DNA of 64,000 nt. Source: Methylomicrobium sp035916875. GTDB taxonomy: Bacteria; Pseudomonadota; Gammaproteobacteria; Methylococcales; Methylomonadaceae. The position numbers and the translations under genes were made by a program. The notes below the pieces were generated by a model, which had not been told where the DNA came from, made no database searches, and saw only the letters and a list, made by a program, of their open reading frames with translations. Of the stretch, positions 37,412-46,612 are shown in pieces. The stretch is taken from positions 62,001 to 126,000 of the forward strand of contig NZ_JAXUHN010000096.1 in the NCBI RefSeq assembly GCF_035916875.1. Direction: 5' to 3'. The first letter of the stretch is position 1. Every line of letters begins with the position of its first letter.

Positions 37412-38710
37412 TTAAAGTAACAGACGGCGAAGATCGCCGAGATAGGTTTTGATCGCAGCCATGAAGCGCGCGCCTTCGGCACCGTCGATCACGCGGTGAT
37501 CATAGGTCAAATCGAGCGGCAGCATTAACCGAGGAACAAATTCGCCGCCGTTCCAGACCGGCTGCATCTTCGCGCGGGTTACCCCGAGAATCGCGACTTC
37601 CGGCGCATTCACTATCGGCGTGAATGCGGTGCCGCCGATGCCGCCGAGGCTCGAAATACTCATACAGCCACCCTGCATATCGCCCGGCATCAGCTTGCCC
37701 TGGCGCGCCTTCTCGCTTTTCTCGGCCAGTTCGGCAGCCAGTTGATTGATGCTTTTCGTATCGACGTTGCGCAAGACCGGCACGACTAATCCGTTCGGGG
37801 TATCGACCGCAATGCCGATATTGTAATATTTCTTCAGAATCAGGCTCTCGCCGTCGCTCGACAAAGAAGCGTTGAAACTGGGGAACTGCTGCATCGCCGC
37901 GACTACCGCCTTGATGATGAACATCAGGCCGGTGATTTTGACCTCGCCGTTTTTCTTCTCGGCATTGATCTGATTGCGAAACGCTTCCAGGTCGGTGATG
38001 TCCGCCTCGTCATGATAAGTCACCATCGGCAGATTCAGCCAGACGCGGCTCAGGTTTTGACCGGTCAAGCGCTTGATTTTGCTCAGTTTGACCGTTTCGG
38101 TTTCGCCATATGGCGAGAAATCGACTGCCGGAATTGCCGGAATGCCGCCGCCGACCGCCACCGTGGGTTCGATCAGCGCCTTTTTGACATAGGCCTTCAC
38201 GTCTTCTTTTAAAATGCGCCCTTTGCGGCCGGTGCCAGCGACAACTTTCGCGATATCGACGCCCAACTCACGCGCAAACAGGCGCACGGACGGCGAGGCA
38301 TGCGCGATCAGCGCGGCGCCGGATTCTGGAACAATCGCCGGTGCAGGAGCGTTCTGAGCGACCGGTGCGGGCTCAGGCGCTTTTTCGACTTTCGGCTTAT
38401 CATCTGACTTCACTTCCGGCTCCGGCTGCGCTTGCGGCGCTTCAGTCTTCACCACAGCCGGAGCACCCGCCTCTGCGGCCACCGTCGCAATCAGGGTGCC
38501 TTCGGAAACCTTGTCGCCACGCTTGATAAAGACTTCCTGAATCGTACCCGCCGCGCTCGACGGCAAATCCATGCTGGCTTTATCGGTTTCGAGAGAAGCG
38601 ACCGTTTGTTCCAGCACCACTACATCGCCCGGCTTGATCAATACCTCGACCACATCGATATCAGCGACATTGCCGACATCGGGTACTCTAATTTCAACCA
38701 AATTCGTCAT
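37412..38710 (-). CDS. aceF: Pyruvate dehydrogenase E2, dihydrolipoamide acetyltransferase
   Basis: A 432-residue core subunit with one N-terminal lipoyl domain (DKA motif in LETDKASMDLP, lysine near residue 43), an Ala/Pro linker (about 85-130), the E1/E3-binding segment (SPSVRLFARELGVD) and the catalytic domain ending in LPLDLTYDHRVIDGAEGARF, with catalytic His in DHRVIDG. E. coli AceF has three lipoyl domains; this one has one. The start at 38710 is set by AAGGAAG and by the protein start MTNLVEIRVPDVG; the frame continues upstream into aceE but that part is not E2-like. It is 14 bases after aceE. Confidence 0.95.
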   Translation of the reverse strand: MTNLVEIRVPDVGNVADIDVVEVLIKPGDVVVLEQTVASLETDKASMDLPSSAAGTIQEVFIKRGDKVSEGTLIATVAAEAGAPAVVKTEAPQAQPEPEVKSDDKPKVEKAPEPAPVAQNAPAPAIVPESGAALIAHASPSVRLFARELGVDIAKVVAGTGRKGRILKEDVKAYVKKALIEPTVAVGGGIPAIPAVDFSPYGETETVKLSKIKRLTGQNLSRVWLNLPMVTYHDEADITDLEAFRNQINAEKKNGEVKITGLMFIIKAVVAAMQQFPSFNASLSSDGESLILKKYYNIGIAVDTPNGLVVPVLRNVDTKSINQLAAELAEKSEKARQGKLMPGDMQGGCMSISSLGGIGGTAFTPIVNAPEVAILGVTRAKMQPVWNGGEFVPRLMLPLDLTYDHRVIDGAEGARFMAAIKTYLGDLRRLLL

Positions 38711-38724
38711 CTTCTTCCTTCCAC

Positions 38725-41403
38725 TTAAACTAACCAGGGCGCTTTGATCTCGGGATCGATGCCGTATTTGGCGATCGCGACTTCCACCTTCGCCGCATCG
38801 AACTGTCCGGAATCCGCGAGGCTCTTCAATGCCGCGGTCGTCACATGGAAGCGGTCGACCTCGAAGAAACGGCGCAGATTTTCGCGCGTGTCCGAACGGC
38901 CGAAACCGTCGGTGCCCAGCACGGTATAAGGCGCGGCGATATAAGGTCGAATCTGATCGGCAAACGCACGGTTGTAATCGGAGGCGGCGATCACCGGTCC
39001 CTGCTGATTCGCAAGGCAATTCGACACATGCGGCACCTTGGACGGTTCGGTCGGATGCAGACGGCTCCAGCGTTCCGCTTCGCGGCCATCGCGCGCCAGC
39101 TCGGTAAAGCTCGGACAACTCCACAGATCGGACTCGATGCCCCAATCGTTGCGCAACAGATCGGCCGCCGCCTCGACTTCACGGAAGATCACGCCGGAAC
39201 CGAGCAATTGCACCCGAGGTCCTTTCTTTTTCGCGCCCTGGCGGAAGCAATACATCCCTTTCAGAATATCCAGCTCGATGCCCTTCGGCATCGCCGGATG
39301 TGCGTAGTTTTCGTTCATCACGGTGATGTAATAGAAGATATCTTCCTGGTTCACATACATTCGTCTGAGGCCGTCCTGAATGATCACCGCCAATTCATAG
39401 GCATAGGTCGGGTCGTAACTGATGCAGTTCGGCACGGTCGCGGACATCAGATGGCTGTGGCCATCTTCGTGCTGGAGACCCTCGCCGTTCAGCGTGGTCC
39501 GTCCGGCGGTGCCGCCCATCAGGAAGCCCCGCGTGCGCTGGTCGGCGGCCGCCCAAATCAGATCGCCGACGCGCTGGAAGCCGAACATCGAATAGTAAAT
39601 AAAGAACGGAATCATCGGCACATTGTGCGTCGAATAGGACGTGCCCGCCGCGATCCAGTCGCAGATGCCGCCCGCCTCGTTGATGCCTTCCTGCAATACC
39701 TGGCCGTGCTTGTCTTCTTTGTAGAACATCAATTGATCGGCGTCCTGCGGCGTGTACAGCTGGCCGACCTGCGACCAGATGCCGAGTTGACGGAACATGC
39801 CTTCCATACCGAAGGTTCTGGACTCGTCAGGCACGATCGGCACGATGCGTTTACCGATGTTCTTGTCTTTCGCGAGAATGTTCAACAGCCTGACAAACGC
39901 CATCGTGGTCGAAATCTCGCGGCCTTCGCCGGTCGCCTCCAACAGCCCCTTGAAATCGCTCAGCACCGGCACATCCAGCGCATAAGACTTTGCGCGACGA
40001 GCGGGCAGATGTCCGCCCAGTTCGACGCGGCGCTGCTGCATATATTCAAACTCTTTCGAACCTTCCGGAAACTTGATATACGGCAGTTTATGGAATTGTT
40101 CGTCGCTGACCGGCAGGTTGTAGCGGTCGCGGAAATGGCTGAGTGAGCTTTCGCTCATTTTCTTTTGCTGGTGGGTGATGTTTTGGGCCTGGCCGGACTC
40201 GCCCATGCCGTAGCCCTTGATCGTTTTCGCAAGAATCACGGTCGGCTGGCCTTCGTGGTTGACCGCCGCGTGGAATGCCGCAAAAACCTTCACCGAATCA
40301 TGGCCACCGCGGTTCAATTCCCAAATGTCGCGGTCGGACCAGTCGGCGACCATCGCTTTCAATTCCGGGGTATTAAAGAAATACTCGCGCACATAGGCAC
40401 CATCCTTCGCCTTGAAGGTCTGATAATCGCCGTCGACGCATTCCATCATCCGTTTCGCGAGCAGTCCTTCGGTGTCGCGTGCCAACAGGGTATCCCAGCG
40501 CTGCCCCCAGACGACCTTGATCACGTTCCAACCGGCGCCGCGGAATTCGCTTTCGAGTTCCTGAATGATCTTGCCGTTGCCGCGCACGGGACCGTCCAAC
40601 CGCTGCAGGTTGCAGTTGACCACAAAGATCAAGTTGTCGAGTTTTTCGCGTCCGGCCAAACCGATCGCGCCGAGCGATTCCGGCTCATCGGTTTCGCCGT
40701 CGCCTAGGAAGCTCCAGACCTTGCGCCCGTTCGTATCGGCCAAACCACGTCCCTGCAGATAGCGCATGAAGCGCGCCTGATAAATCGCCATGATCGGGCC
40801 TAAGCCCATCGATACGGTCGGGAATTGCCAGAAATTCGGCATCAGCCATGGATGCGGATAGGATGACAAACCACTGCCGCCGACTTCCTGACGGAAACCA
40901 TCAAGTTGCTCCTCGGTCAGTCGGCCCAATAAAAACGCTCGTGCATAATCGCCCGGCGTCAAATGGCCCTGAGTAAATATCAGATCGCCGTCATGCTGAT
41001 CGGACGGCGCGCGCCAGAAATGATTGTAACCGACTTCATATAAGGTTGCCGCGGACGCGAAACTCGCGATATGGCCGCCGACGTTGGTATGCTTGTTCGC
41101 CCGAAGCACCATCATCATTGCATTCCAGCGCACATAAGCGCGAATTTTTTGCTCGATGTCCTGATCGCCGGGATATTTGGCCTGTCTTGAAACCGGAATG
41201 GTATTCAGATAGGCGGTATTTGCGCTGAACGGCACATCAAAGCCGCAATGACGCGCGACCGCGACCAATTGTTCGATCAGAAAATGCGCGCGTTCGTTGC
41301 CGTCTTTTTCCAAAACGGCCTGCAAGGCTTCAATCCACTCCCTCGTTTCAGCCGGATCGATGTCGTTCTGTCCGGTAATTTCTGAAATTAAATTGTTAGC
41401 CAT
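38725..41403 (-). CDS. aceE: Pyruvate dehydrogenase E1 (homodimeric)
   Basis: An 892-residue thiamine-diphosphate enzyme that decarboxylates pyruvate and acetylates E2. TPP/Mg binding is seen in FLGDGETDEPESLGAIGLAGREKLDNL, and GGHIASFASAATLYEVGYNHF plus IAAGTSYSTHNVPMIPFFIYYSMFG are AceE-specific. Length matches E. coli AceE (887). The ATG at 41403 has an AGGA site; the longer frame from 41472 adds 23 residues without family resemblance. It heads the aceE-aceF-lpdA operon. I saw no PdhR-type operator in the region upstream. Confidence 0.95.
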   Translation of the reverse strand: MANNLISEITGQNDIDPAETREWIEALQAVLEKDGNERAHFLIEQLVAVARHCGFDVPFSANTAYLNTIPVSRQAKYPGDQDIEQKIRAYVRWNAMMMVLRANKHTNVGGHIASFASAATLYEVGYNHFWRAPSDQHDGDLIFTQGHLTPGDYARAFLLGRLTEEQLDGFRQEVGGSGLSSYPHPWLMPNFWQFPTVSMGLGPIMAIYQARFMRYLQGRGLADTNGRKVWSFLGDGETDEPESLGAIGLAGREKLDNLIFVVNCNLQRLDGPVRGNGKIIQELESEFRGAGWNVIKVVWGQRWDTLLARDTEGLLAKRMMECVDGDYQTFKAKDGAYVREYFFNTPELKAMVADWSDRDIWELNRGGHDSVKVFAAFHAAVNHEGQPTVILAKTIKGYGMGESGQAQNITHQQKKMSESSLSHFRDRYNLPVSDEQFHKLPYIKFPEGSKEFEYMQQRRVELGGHLPARRAKSYALDVPVLSDFKGLLEATGEGREISTTMAFVRLLNILAKDKNIGKRIVPIVPDESRTFGMEGMFRQLGIWSQVGQLYTPQDADQLMFYKEDKHGQVLQEGINEAGGICDWIAAGTSYSTHNVPMIPFFIYYSMFGFQRVGDLIWAAADQRTRGFLMGGTAGRTTLNGEGLQHEDGHSHLMSATVPNCISYDPTYAYELAVIIQDGLRRMYVNQEDIFYYITVMNENYAHPAMPKGIELDILKGMYCFRQGAKKKGPRVQLLGSGVIFREVEAAADLLRNDWGIESDLWSCPSFTELARDGREAERWSRLHPTEPSKVPHVSNCLANQQGPVIAASDYNRAFADQIRPYIAAPYTVLGTDGFGRSDTRENLRRFFEVDRFHVTTAALKSLADSGQFDAAKVEVAIAKYGIDPEIKAPWLV

Positions 41404-41731
41404 TCTATGTTCCTGTTCTAGCGAGTAGTATTTGAATTCGTTGCGATTGAAATTGATACATTTCAGGGACACGCGTCCAAGGTTCCGTCCCTATTTGCAA
41501 AACCGCCTCAACAGATAGCGGAGCCATCAGACCTCGTCTTAAAAGGCGCATAGTATAACAAATGAGAAGTTTCAAAGAAGTTGTTTTAGCAATTCCCGGC
41601 GGTTTATTGGCGATCCCCGATAGAAACCGGCGCATCGCTATTCGGATATTGATGGTCGAATTCAGGATTACCGTCAAGGCCCGATATAATGGCGATCCGT
41701 TTCGTTCATTCATTTCATCACAGGTATTCCT
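41404..41731. other. 328-base divergent intergenic region (aceE / quinone oxidoreductase)
   Basis: The gap must hold both promoters. The only symmetry I noticed is TGAAAT-N6-ATTTCA near 41448-41465, with 6-bp arms, about 50 bases upstream of aceE; this is too short to claim as an operator. No coding ORF or terminator was recognised. Confidence 0.45.
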
Positions 41732-42724
41732 ATGAAAGCCATCCTTATGACCGCCGCCGGCGGCCCCGAAGTCTTGTCGCTCCGTGACATCGACGAACCG
41801 CAAATTGCCTCGCCGACCGACATCAGGGTCAAACTGCATGCGGCCGGCGTCAATCCGATCGACACAAAAGTCCGCCGCAGGGGCGTTTTTTTTCCGAATC
41901 CGCTGCCGGCGGTACTCGGCTGCGACGGCGCGGGCGAGGTCGTGGCGGTCGGCGCTGCGGTTGACCGTTTCAAACCCGGCGACAAGGTCTGGTTCTGCCA
42001 CGGCGGACTCGGCCGCGAACAAGGCAACTATGCCGACTATACGGTAGTGGATCAACGCTGGGCCAGTTCGATGCCGACAGCGTTGTCGTTCGCCGAGGCG
42101 GCCGCCTCCCCGCTGGTGTTGATTACCGCCTGGGGCGCACTCTTTGACCGCGGTGGCTTGCAAGCAGGCCAGACTGTACTGATTCATGCCGGCGCGGGTG
42201 GCGTCGGTCATATCGCAATTCAACTGGCGAAACTTAAAGGTGCGCGCGTGATTACCACGGTCAGTTCGGAACAAAAGGCCGAATTCGTCAAAACGCTGGG
42301 CGCGGACGAGGTGATCGATTACCGAATAAAGAGTTTTGCGGATAGCGTCAATAAATTGACCGACGGAAAGGGTTGCGATCTCGTTTTCGATACAGTAGGA
42401 CCGTCTGTATTTGAGCAAAGTATCCCAGTCACCGCGCATTTCGGCCGCCTAGTCACCATCCTCGACCCTGGCGAGTTGAACTGGGCCGAAGCCCGAATGC
42501 GCAATTTGCTGATCGGCTTCGAGCTGATGCTGACCCCGATGCTGCGGGATTTGCACGAAGCACGGGACAAACATGTAGCCATTCTGGATCAGTGCGCAGC
42601 CTGGTTCGATCAGGGGCGCTTGCGGGTTCATGTCGGCGAGCAATTGCCGCTCGCAGACGCCTCCATCGCACACGAAAAGATCGAAGAGGGACATACGCAA
42701 GGGAAAATCGTGTTGACGATTTGA
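41732..42724 (+). CDS. NADPH:quinone oxidoreductase / zinc-less alcohol dehydrogenase family protein
   Basis: A 330-residue medium-chain reductase. The N-terminal GroES-like domain contains VKLHAAGVNPIDTKVRRRG and LGCDGAGEVVAVGAAV; the nucleotide domain has LIHAGAGGVGHIAIQLAKL. The structural zinc cysteines of true alcohol dehydrogenases are absent, which points to the quinone oxidoreductase/crotonase-like subgroup that uses NADPH. Physiological substrate is unknown. It is monocistronic. Confidence 0.85.
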   Translation: MKAILMTAAGGPEVLSLRDIDEPQIASPTDIRVKLHAAGVNPIDTKVRRRGVFFPNPLPAVLGCDGAGEVVAVGAAVDRFKPGDKVWFCHGGLGREQGNYADYTVVDQRWASSMPTALSFAEAAASPLVLITAWGALFDRGGLQAGQTVLIHAGAGGVGHIAIQLAKLKGARVITTVSSEQKAEFVKTLGADEVIDYRIKSFADSVNKLTDGKGCDLVFDTVGPSVFEQSIPVTAHFGRLVTILDPGELNWAEARMRNLLIGFELMLTPMLRDLHEARDKHVAILDQCAAWFDQGRLRVHVGEQLPLADASIAHEKIEEGHTQGKIVLTI

Positions 42725-42772
42725 GCTTGCCGCGGAGAAAAATTTTTTTTCAATACTCCTGATAAAAAAAGA

Positions 42773-42797
42773 GCGCCTATCCCGGAGGGATAAGCGC
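42773..42797. terminator. Hairpin downstream of quinone oxidoreductase gene
   Basis: An 11-bp imperfect stem with a three-base loop, 49 bases after the quinone oxidoreductase stop. No T-run follows on the plus strand, but an A-run precedes it, so the better terminator polarity is minus-strand. Confidence 0.4.
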
Positions 42798-43118
42798 CTA
42801 TATCCGTAACAACATTGGAGGAGAGAAATAACAACCCTATCCCTAGAGTACAATTCATAGGAAGCATTTTTGATGCCAAACCTGCTTATCAGGCAACAAA
42901 ATCACATCGGCTTTACCCACAAGGCGACCGGCAAGCAGCCGCAAACCGCTTGAAAAGCGCATGGGACATTGATTTTTATAGGGTTTTAAATACACAGAAG
43001 AATGGCGGCTGGGCATCCGGAATACCTTACGGAAAATCGTATGATCTAAGAGATGGCTTGAAAAAGAAGGTAAAAAAGGCTGTTTATGCACTAAAACAAG
43101 GATTTTTGTTGGATTTTT

Positions 43119-43151
43119 TGCAATTGTCGCGCAATTATTGTGCAATTGTCG
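43119..43151. repeat. Three tandem 11-bp repeats upstream of degQ
   Basis: TGCAATTGTCG (43119-43129), CGCAATTATTG (43130-43140) and TGCAATTGTCG (43141-43151) are contiguous, so each unit is one helical turn. The outer two are identical. They lie 142 bases before the degQ ATG and could be an operator array for a protein binding one DNA face. Confidence 0.6.
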
Positions 43152-43292
43152 CAAAAAACAGACAAGCTTGATAACACATAGCGATCGTCTTGCTCTTGAC
43201 GACTTTTCGCAAAAATTATGGTCGAAGGTTTCGTGACAATTTACTTTCCGCCCTAACTTCGGTAATCCCTTGATTTTTATTACGGAGCGAAT

Positions 43293-44396
43293 ATGAAAAA
43301 GACCATGCCCCGATTTTTCCAAGCCCTGTTGCTCTTATCCCTGCTGGCCGCCGGAACACCGCTGCAGGCAGGCGCGTTTTTGCCGCTGGCGAACAATCCC
43401 CTACCCGAAATGCTCAAAAAAGTCGTGCCGGGCGTCGTGAACATTTCAACTCGGACGCGGATACGCTACGAAGAAAATCCGTTGCTGCGCGATCCTTTCT
43501 TCCGGCGTTTCTTCGATATTCCTCCGAACATGCCGATGGAACGCGAAGGACAGAGTCTGGGCTCGGGCGTGATCATCGATGCGGCTAAGGGCTATATCAT
43601 CACGAACAATCATGTGATCGACAAAGCCGACAAGATCACCGTCACCTTGCAGGATGGGCGCAATCTGGAAGCCAAGCTGGTCGGCAGCGATCCGGGCACG
43701 GATGTGGCACTGATCCAGATACCCGGCGGCAATCTGGTCGAACTGCCGAAAGGCAATTCGGATGGCTTACAGGTCGGCGATTTCGTGGTCGCAATCGGCA
43801 GCCCTTTCGGCCTTGGCCAAACCGTAACTTCAGGAATTGTCAGCGCCTTGGGCCGCAGCAGCTTGGGCATCGAAGGCTATGAAGACTTCATCCAGACCGA
43901 CGCCTCGATCAACCCCGGCAACTCCGGCGGCGCCCTGGTCAATCTACAAGGTGAACTGATCGGCATCAATACCGCGATCGTCGGCCCCAGCGGCGGTAAT
44001 GTTGGCATCGGCTTCGCGATTCCGATCAACATGGCCAATCAGGTCGTCAACCAAATCATTCAGTTCGGCAAGATTCAACGCGGCCAACTCGGCATTCAGA
44101 TACAAAATCTGACGCCTGACCTGGCCAGTGCGTTCGGGATCAAACAGCAGCATGGCGCGGTGATCGCCGGCATCGTTCCGGGTTCGCCAGCCGAAAACGC
44201 GGGGCTGCAAAGAGGCGATGTCGTGATCGCGGTGAATGGCCAAGCCGTGGACTCCGCCACCAAGTTGCACAATCACATAGCGCTAATGCAGGTCGGCGAC
44301 ATGGTCACTCTCAATATTCTGCGCGAAGGCGGCGAACTGACTGTCAAGGCTCGGATCGCCAAGCCGGTCCCGGTCAAACAGCCTCGGCCTTATTAA
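43293..44396 (+). CDS. degQ: Periplasmic Do-family serine endoprotease (DegQ/HtrA type)
   Basis: A 367-residue HtrA protease for envelope quality control. It has a cleavable signal peptide (1-26, ending LQA), a trypsin-like domain with the triad H107 (NNHVID), D137 (GTDVAL) and S211 (NPGNSGGAL), and a single C-terminal PDZ domain (about 265-355, with GSPAENAGLQRGDVVIAVNG). Most DegP/DegQ have two PDZ domains; one PDZ resembles DegS, but DegS keeps an uncleaved anchor, whereas this looks cleaved. Hence the name degQ is approximate. It is followed by a perfect hairpin. Confidence 0.85.
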   Translation: MKKTMPRFFQALLLLSLLAAGTPLQAGAFLPLANNPLPEMLKKVVPGVVNISTRTRIRYEENPLLRDPFFRRFFDIPPNMPMEREGQSLGSGVIIDAAKGYIITNNHVIDKADKITVTLQDGRNLEAKLVGSDPGTDVALIQIPGGNLVELPKGNSDGLQVGDFVVAIGSPFGLGQTVTSGIVSALGRSSLGIEGYEDFIQTDASINPGNSGGALVNLQGELIGINTAIVGPSGGNVGIGFAIPINMANQVVNQIIQFGKIQRGQLGIQIQNLTPDLASAFGIKQQHGAVIAGIVPGSPAENAGLQRGDVVIAVNGQAVDSATKLHNHIALMQVGDMVTLNILREGGELTVKARIAKPVPVKQPRPY

Positions 44397-44419
44397 TATC
44401 AATCTTCGGTAAAATAGCT

Positions 44420-44453
44420 GCGGTTTGGGGCGCCATAAGACGCCCCAAACCGC
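44420..44453. terminator. Perfect 13-bp hairpin after degQ
   Basis: GCGGTTTGGGGCG (44420-44432) pairs without mismatch with CGCCCCAAACCGC (44441-44453) over the loop CCATAAGA. It lies 23 bases after the degQ stop. There is no downstream T-run, so it may be an mRNA 3'-end stabiliser or a Rho-linked structure rather than an intrinsic terminator. Confidence 0.55.
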
Positions 44454-44601
44454 GGATCGATCGCCGCATGGCAGTGGCAACTGTGCGGAGCAATGTCTTG
44501 CGACTCAGCGACTTTCGAAGTCATTGCCAAAATCCGTTGCCGACATTCCCCCTACAACGCTACGATGTCGGCATTCATAGCAACATTGAACGGTCACAAT
44601 C

Positions 44602-44856
44602 ATGACGCAATGCAAACTCATCGCCTGCGAACTGCACGATTACCTCGAAATCGCCTGCATGTATGGTTACCGGGTCAAACTCGAATTAAAGGACGGCCAA
44701 AGCCTTGAAGGCAACGCTATCGATCTGATTACGACGACCGAAAAGCGGGAATTTTTGCTGCTCGATGACGGACAGAAACAACTGATTGAGCTGACCCAAC
44801 TGATCAAAATGACAACGTTGACGCCGAATGCGTCGTTTAAAGAGGTTGCGTTTTAA
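44602..44856 (+). CDS. rof: Rho-binding antiterminator (Rof/YaeO family)
   Basis: An 84-residue protein resembling E. coli Rof: INCDDYDNLELAC / LELKDG / DL of Rof line up with LIACELHDYLEIACMYGYRV, KLELKDGQSLEGNAIDLI and KREFLLLDDGQKQLIELTQL. Rof binds the Rho N-terminal domain and inhibits Rho-dependent termination. The gene is monocistronic, with a hairpin spanning its stop codon. Sequence identity is moderate but the pattern is continuous over the whole length. Confidence 0.82.
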   Translation: MTQCKLIACELHDYLEIACMYGYRVKLELKDGQSLEGNAIDLITTTEKREFLLLDDGQKQLIELTQLIKMTTLTPNASFKEVAF

Positions 44857-44871
44857 AAGCGCGCAACCTCT
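44841..44871 (+). terminator. Hairpin overlapping the rof stop codon
   Basis: AGAGGTTGCG (44841-44850) pairs with CGCAACCTCT (44862-44871); the loop contains the TTTTAA with the stop codon. It is GC-rich but not followed by a T-run. Confidence 0.5.
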
Positions 44872-45024
44872 CGGCCTGGCGGCGTTTGAAACGCCCGTCC
44901 CGAGTATTGAAATGCTGTTGAAAAGCCAATTAAATCGTTTCGTCCGCCGAATGCGGCACAAACCGCACATGACCTCCTAAGCTTTGGTAAAATAGCGCCT
45001 TTTTCACATCGTTTAATCAATTTC

Positions 45025-45624
45025 ATGTCCAAAGATATTCGCATTGAAAGATTTAGCGGCAAGGCCATAGAACCCTATATCAAGGAGCTGGCCCGTCTGA
45101 GAATCCAGGTGTTCCGTGAGTTTCCGTATCTGTACGACGGCACTTATGAATATGAGGAAAAATACCTGCAAACCTATCTGAATTGCACGCAGAGCGTGAT
45201 CGTTATTGCGTTCGACGGTGACAAGATCGTCGGCGCGTCGACCGCGATCCCGATGCAATACGAAACAGAGGAGATGAAGCGGCCTTTCATCGAAAACGGT
45301 TATAACCTGGAAGAGGTTTTTTATTGCAGCGAATCGGTGCTGGACAAGAATTACCGTGGCCTCGGCATCGGCGTGCGCTTTTTCGAGGAGCGCGAGGCGC
45401 ATGCGCAGGAACTGGGCGGTTTCAAGCACATCACCTTCTGCTGCGTCGAACGGCCTGTAGATCATCCGCGCCGGCCGGCCGACTATGTGCCGCTCGACAA
45501 GTTCTGGAACAAACGCGGCTATGTGAAGCATCCCGAATTGAAGACGACTTATCTCTGGAAAGACCTGGACGATGACGCAGAAACCCCGAAACCGATGACC
45601 TTCTGGCTGAAACATGAAAGTTAA
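45025..45624 (+). CDS. GNAT-family N-acetyltransferase
   Basis: A 199-residue GNAT protein: IVIAFDGDKIVGASTAIPM is the central strand, and VLDKNYRGLGIGVRFFEEREAHA is the acetyl-CoA pyrophosphate loop (R/Q-x-x-G-x-G/A variant). Substrate is unknown. Its 3' end overlaps the nitrilase gene by 11 bases, and such GNAT-nitrilase pairs, sometimes fused, are seen in many bacteria, suggesting one pathway acting on the same amide or amine. Confidence 0.82.
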   Translation: MSKDIRIERFSGKAIEPYIKELARLRIQVFREFPYLYDGTYEYEEKYLQTYLNCTQSVIVIAFDGDKIVGASTAIPMQYETEEMKRPFIENGYNLEEVFYCSESVLDKNYRGLGIGVRFFEEREAHAQELGGFKHITFCCVERPVDHPRRPADYVPLDKFWNKRGYVKHPELKTTYLWKDLDDDAETPKPMTFWLKHES

Positions 45625-46576
45625 GATCGCCGCCGCGCAATACGACATCGGTTTTCTCGACAATTGGGAGAATTACCGACAAAAGATCGAACGCTGGGTC
45701 GGCGAGGCCGCAGACCAGGGCGCAAAAATTCTGCTGTTTCCGGAATACGGCAGCATGGAGCTCGCTTCGCTGTTCGGCCAAGACGTTTATTCCTCGCTGA
45801 GCAAGCAGCTGGCAGCGATGCAGTCTTTGCTCGACGACTATATCGAACTGAACCGGGAACTCGCGCAAAAACACCATTGCTATATCCAAGCGGGCACGTT
45901 TCCGGTGCGGATCGAAGGCGAGATCTATCACAACCGCGCCTATCTGTTTACACCGAACGGCGAGTTCGATTATCAGGACAAACTGATGATGACCCGCTTT
46001 GAAAACGAGCAATGGCTGATCAATCGCGGCCTTGAATTGAAGTGCTTCGATACCGACTACGGACGCATTGCGATCAATATTTGTTATGACAGCGAATTTC
46101 CAATGCTGGCCAGAAAACAGGTCGAAGCGGGCGCGAATTTGATTCTGGTGCCGAGTTGCACCGACACGCTGGCCGGTTATAACCGGGTCCGCATCGGCTG
46201 TCAGGCGCGGGCTCTCGAAAATCAGTGCTACGTGGTGCAGTCGCCCACAGTCGGCCATGCGCCTTGGTCGGAAGCGGTCGATGTGAACATCGGCGCGGCG
46301 GCGATCTATACGCCGGTCGATCGTGGTTTTCCGGACGACGGCATCTTGGCGATCGGCGAATTGAATGCGAGCCAGTGGGTGTTTGCGGAAATCGATCTGG
46401 ACAGCATCGCCCGGGTGCGGGAAAACGGACAGGTATTCAATTATCGGGATTGGCCGTTGCAGCATGCGGCGGCTTTCGACACCGCATCCAACGTCAAGGC
46501 AGCGAACGAACGCATAACTACAGCGCCAGCGCGCAGCCCGGCCCGCGAACAGGATCGGCGCATAAAGGAGCAATGA
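45614..46576 (+). CDS. Carbon-nitrogen hydrolase (nitrilase superfamily)
   Basis: A 320-residue amidase-like protein with the Glu-Lys-Cys triad E44 (LFPEYGSMEL), K123 (YQDKLMMTRFE) and C157 (INICYDSEFP). The family cleaves amides or carbamoyl groups. The last ~35 residues form a Thr/Ala/Arg-rich tail outside the fold. It overlaps the upstream GNAT gene, so the two are translationally coupled; it converges with the spermidine-synthase-like gene. Confidence 0.86.
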   Translation: MKVKIAAAQYDIGFLDNWENYRQKIERWVGEAADQGAKILLFPEYGSMELASLFGQDVYSSLSKQLAAMQSLLDDYIELNRELAQKHHCYIQAGTFPVRIEGEIYHNRAYLFTPNGEFDYQDKLMMTRFENEQWLINRGLELKCFDTDYGRIAINICYDSEFPMLARKQVEAGANLILVPSCTDTLAGYNRVRIGCQARALENQCYVVQSPTVGHAPWSEAVDVNIGAAAIYTPVDRGFPDDGILAIGELNASQWVFAEIDLDSIARVRENGQVFNYRDWPLQHAAAFDTASNVKAANERITTAPARSPAREQDRRIKEQ

Positions 46577-46612
46577 ATAGAAAAAAGGAAAGCGAAATTC
46601 TCGATCAGGATT

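Larger units (their letters stand above)
42725..43292. other. 568-base intergenic region upstream of degQ
   Basis: It contains a hairpin at 42773-42797 (GCGCCTATCCC / GGGATAAGCGC, one mismatch, loop GGA) preceded by seven As, and three tandem 11-bp repeats at 43119-43151. A 118-codon TTG-started frame (42815-43171) crosses the repeats and has no recognisable features; I do not call it a gene. The degQ promoter should lie between about 43150 and 43280. Confidence 0.5.

Noticed and set aside
38711..39145. 145-residue N-terminal extension of AceF
   Set aside because: It lies inside aceE on the same strand and has no E2 resemblance; the strong AAGGAAG site and the start of the lipoyl domain fix the start at 38710.
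42815..43171. 118-codon frame between the quinone oxidoreductase and degQ
   Set aside because: It starts with TTG, has no domain or signal features, and runs across the tandem 11-bp repeats; judged non-coding.
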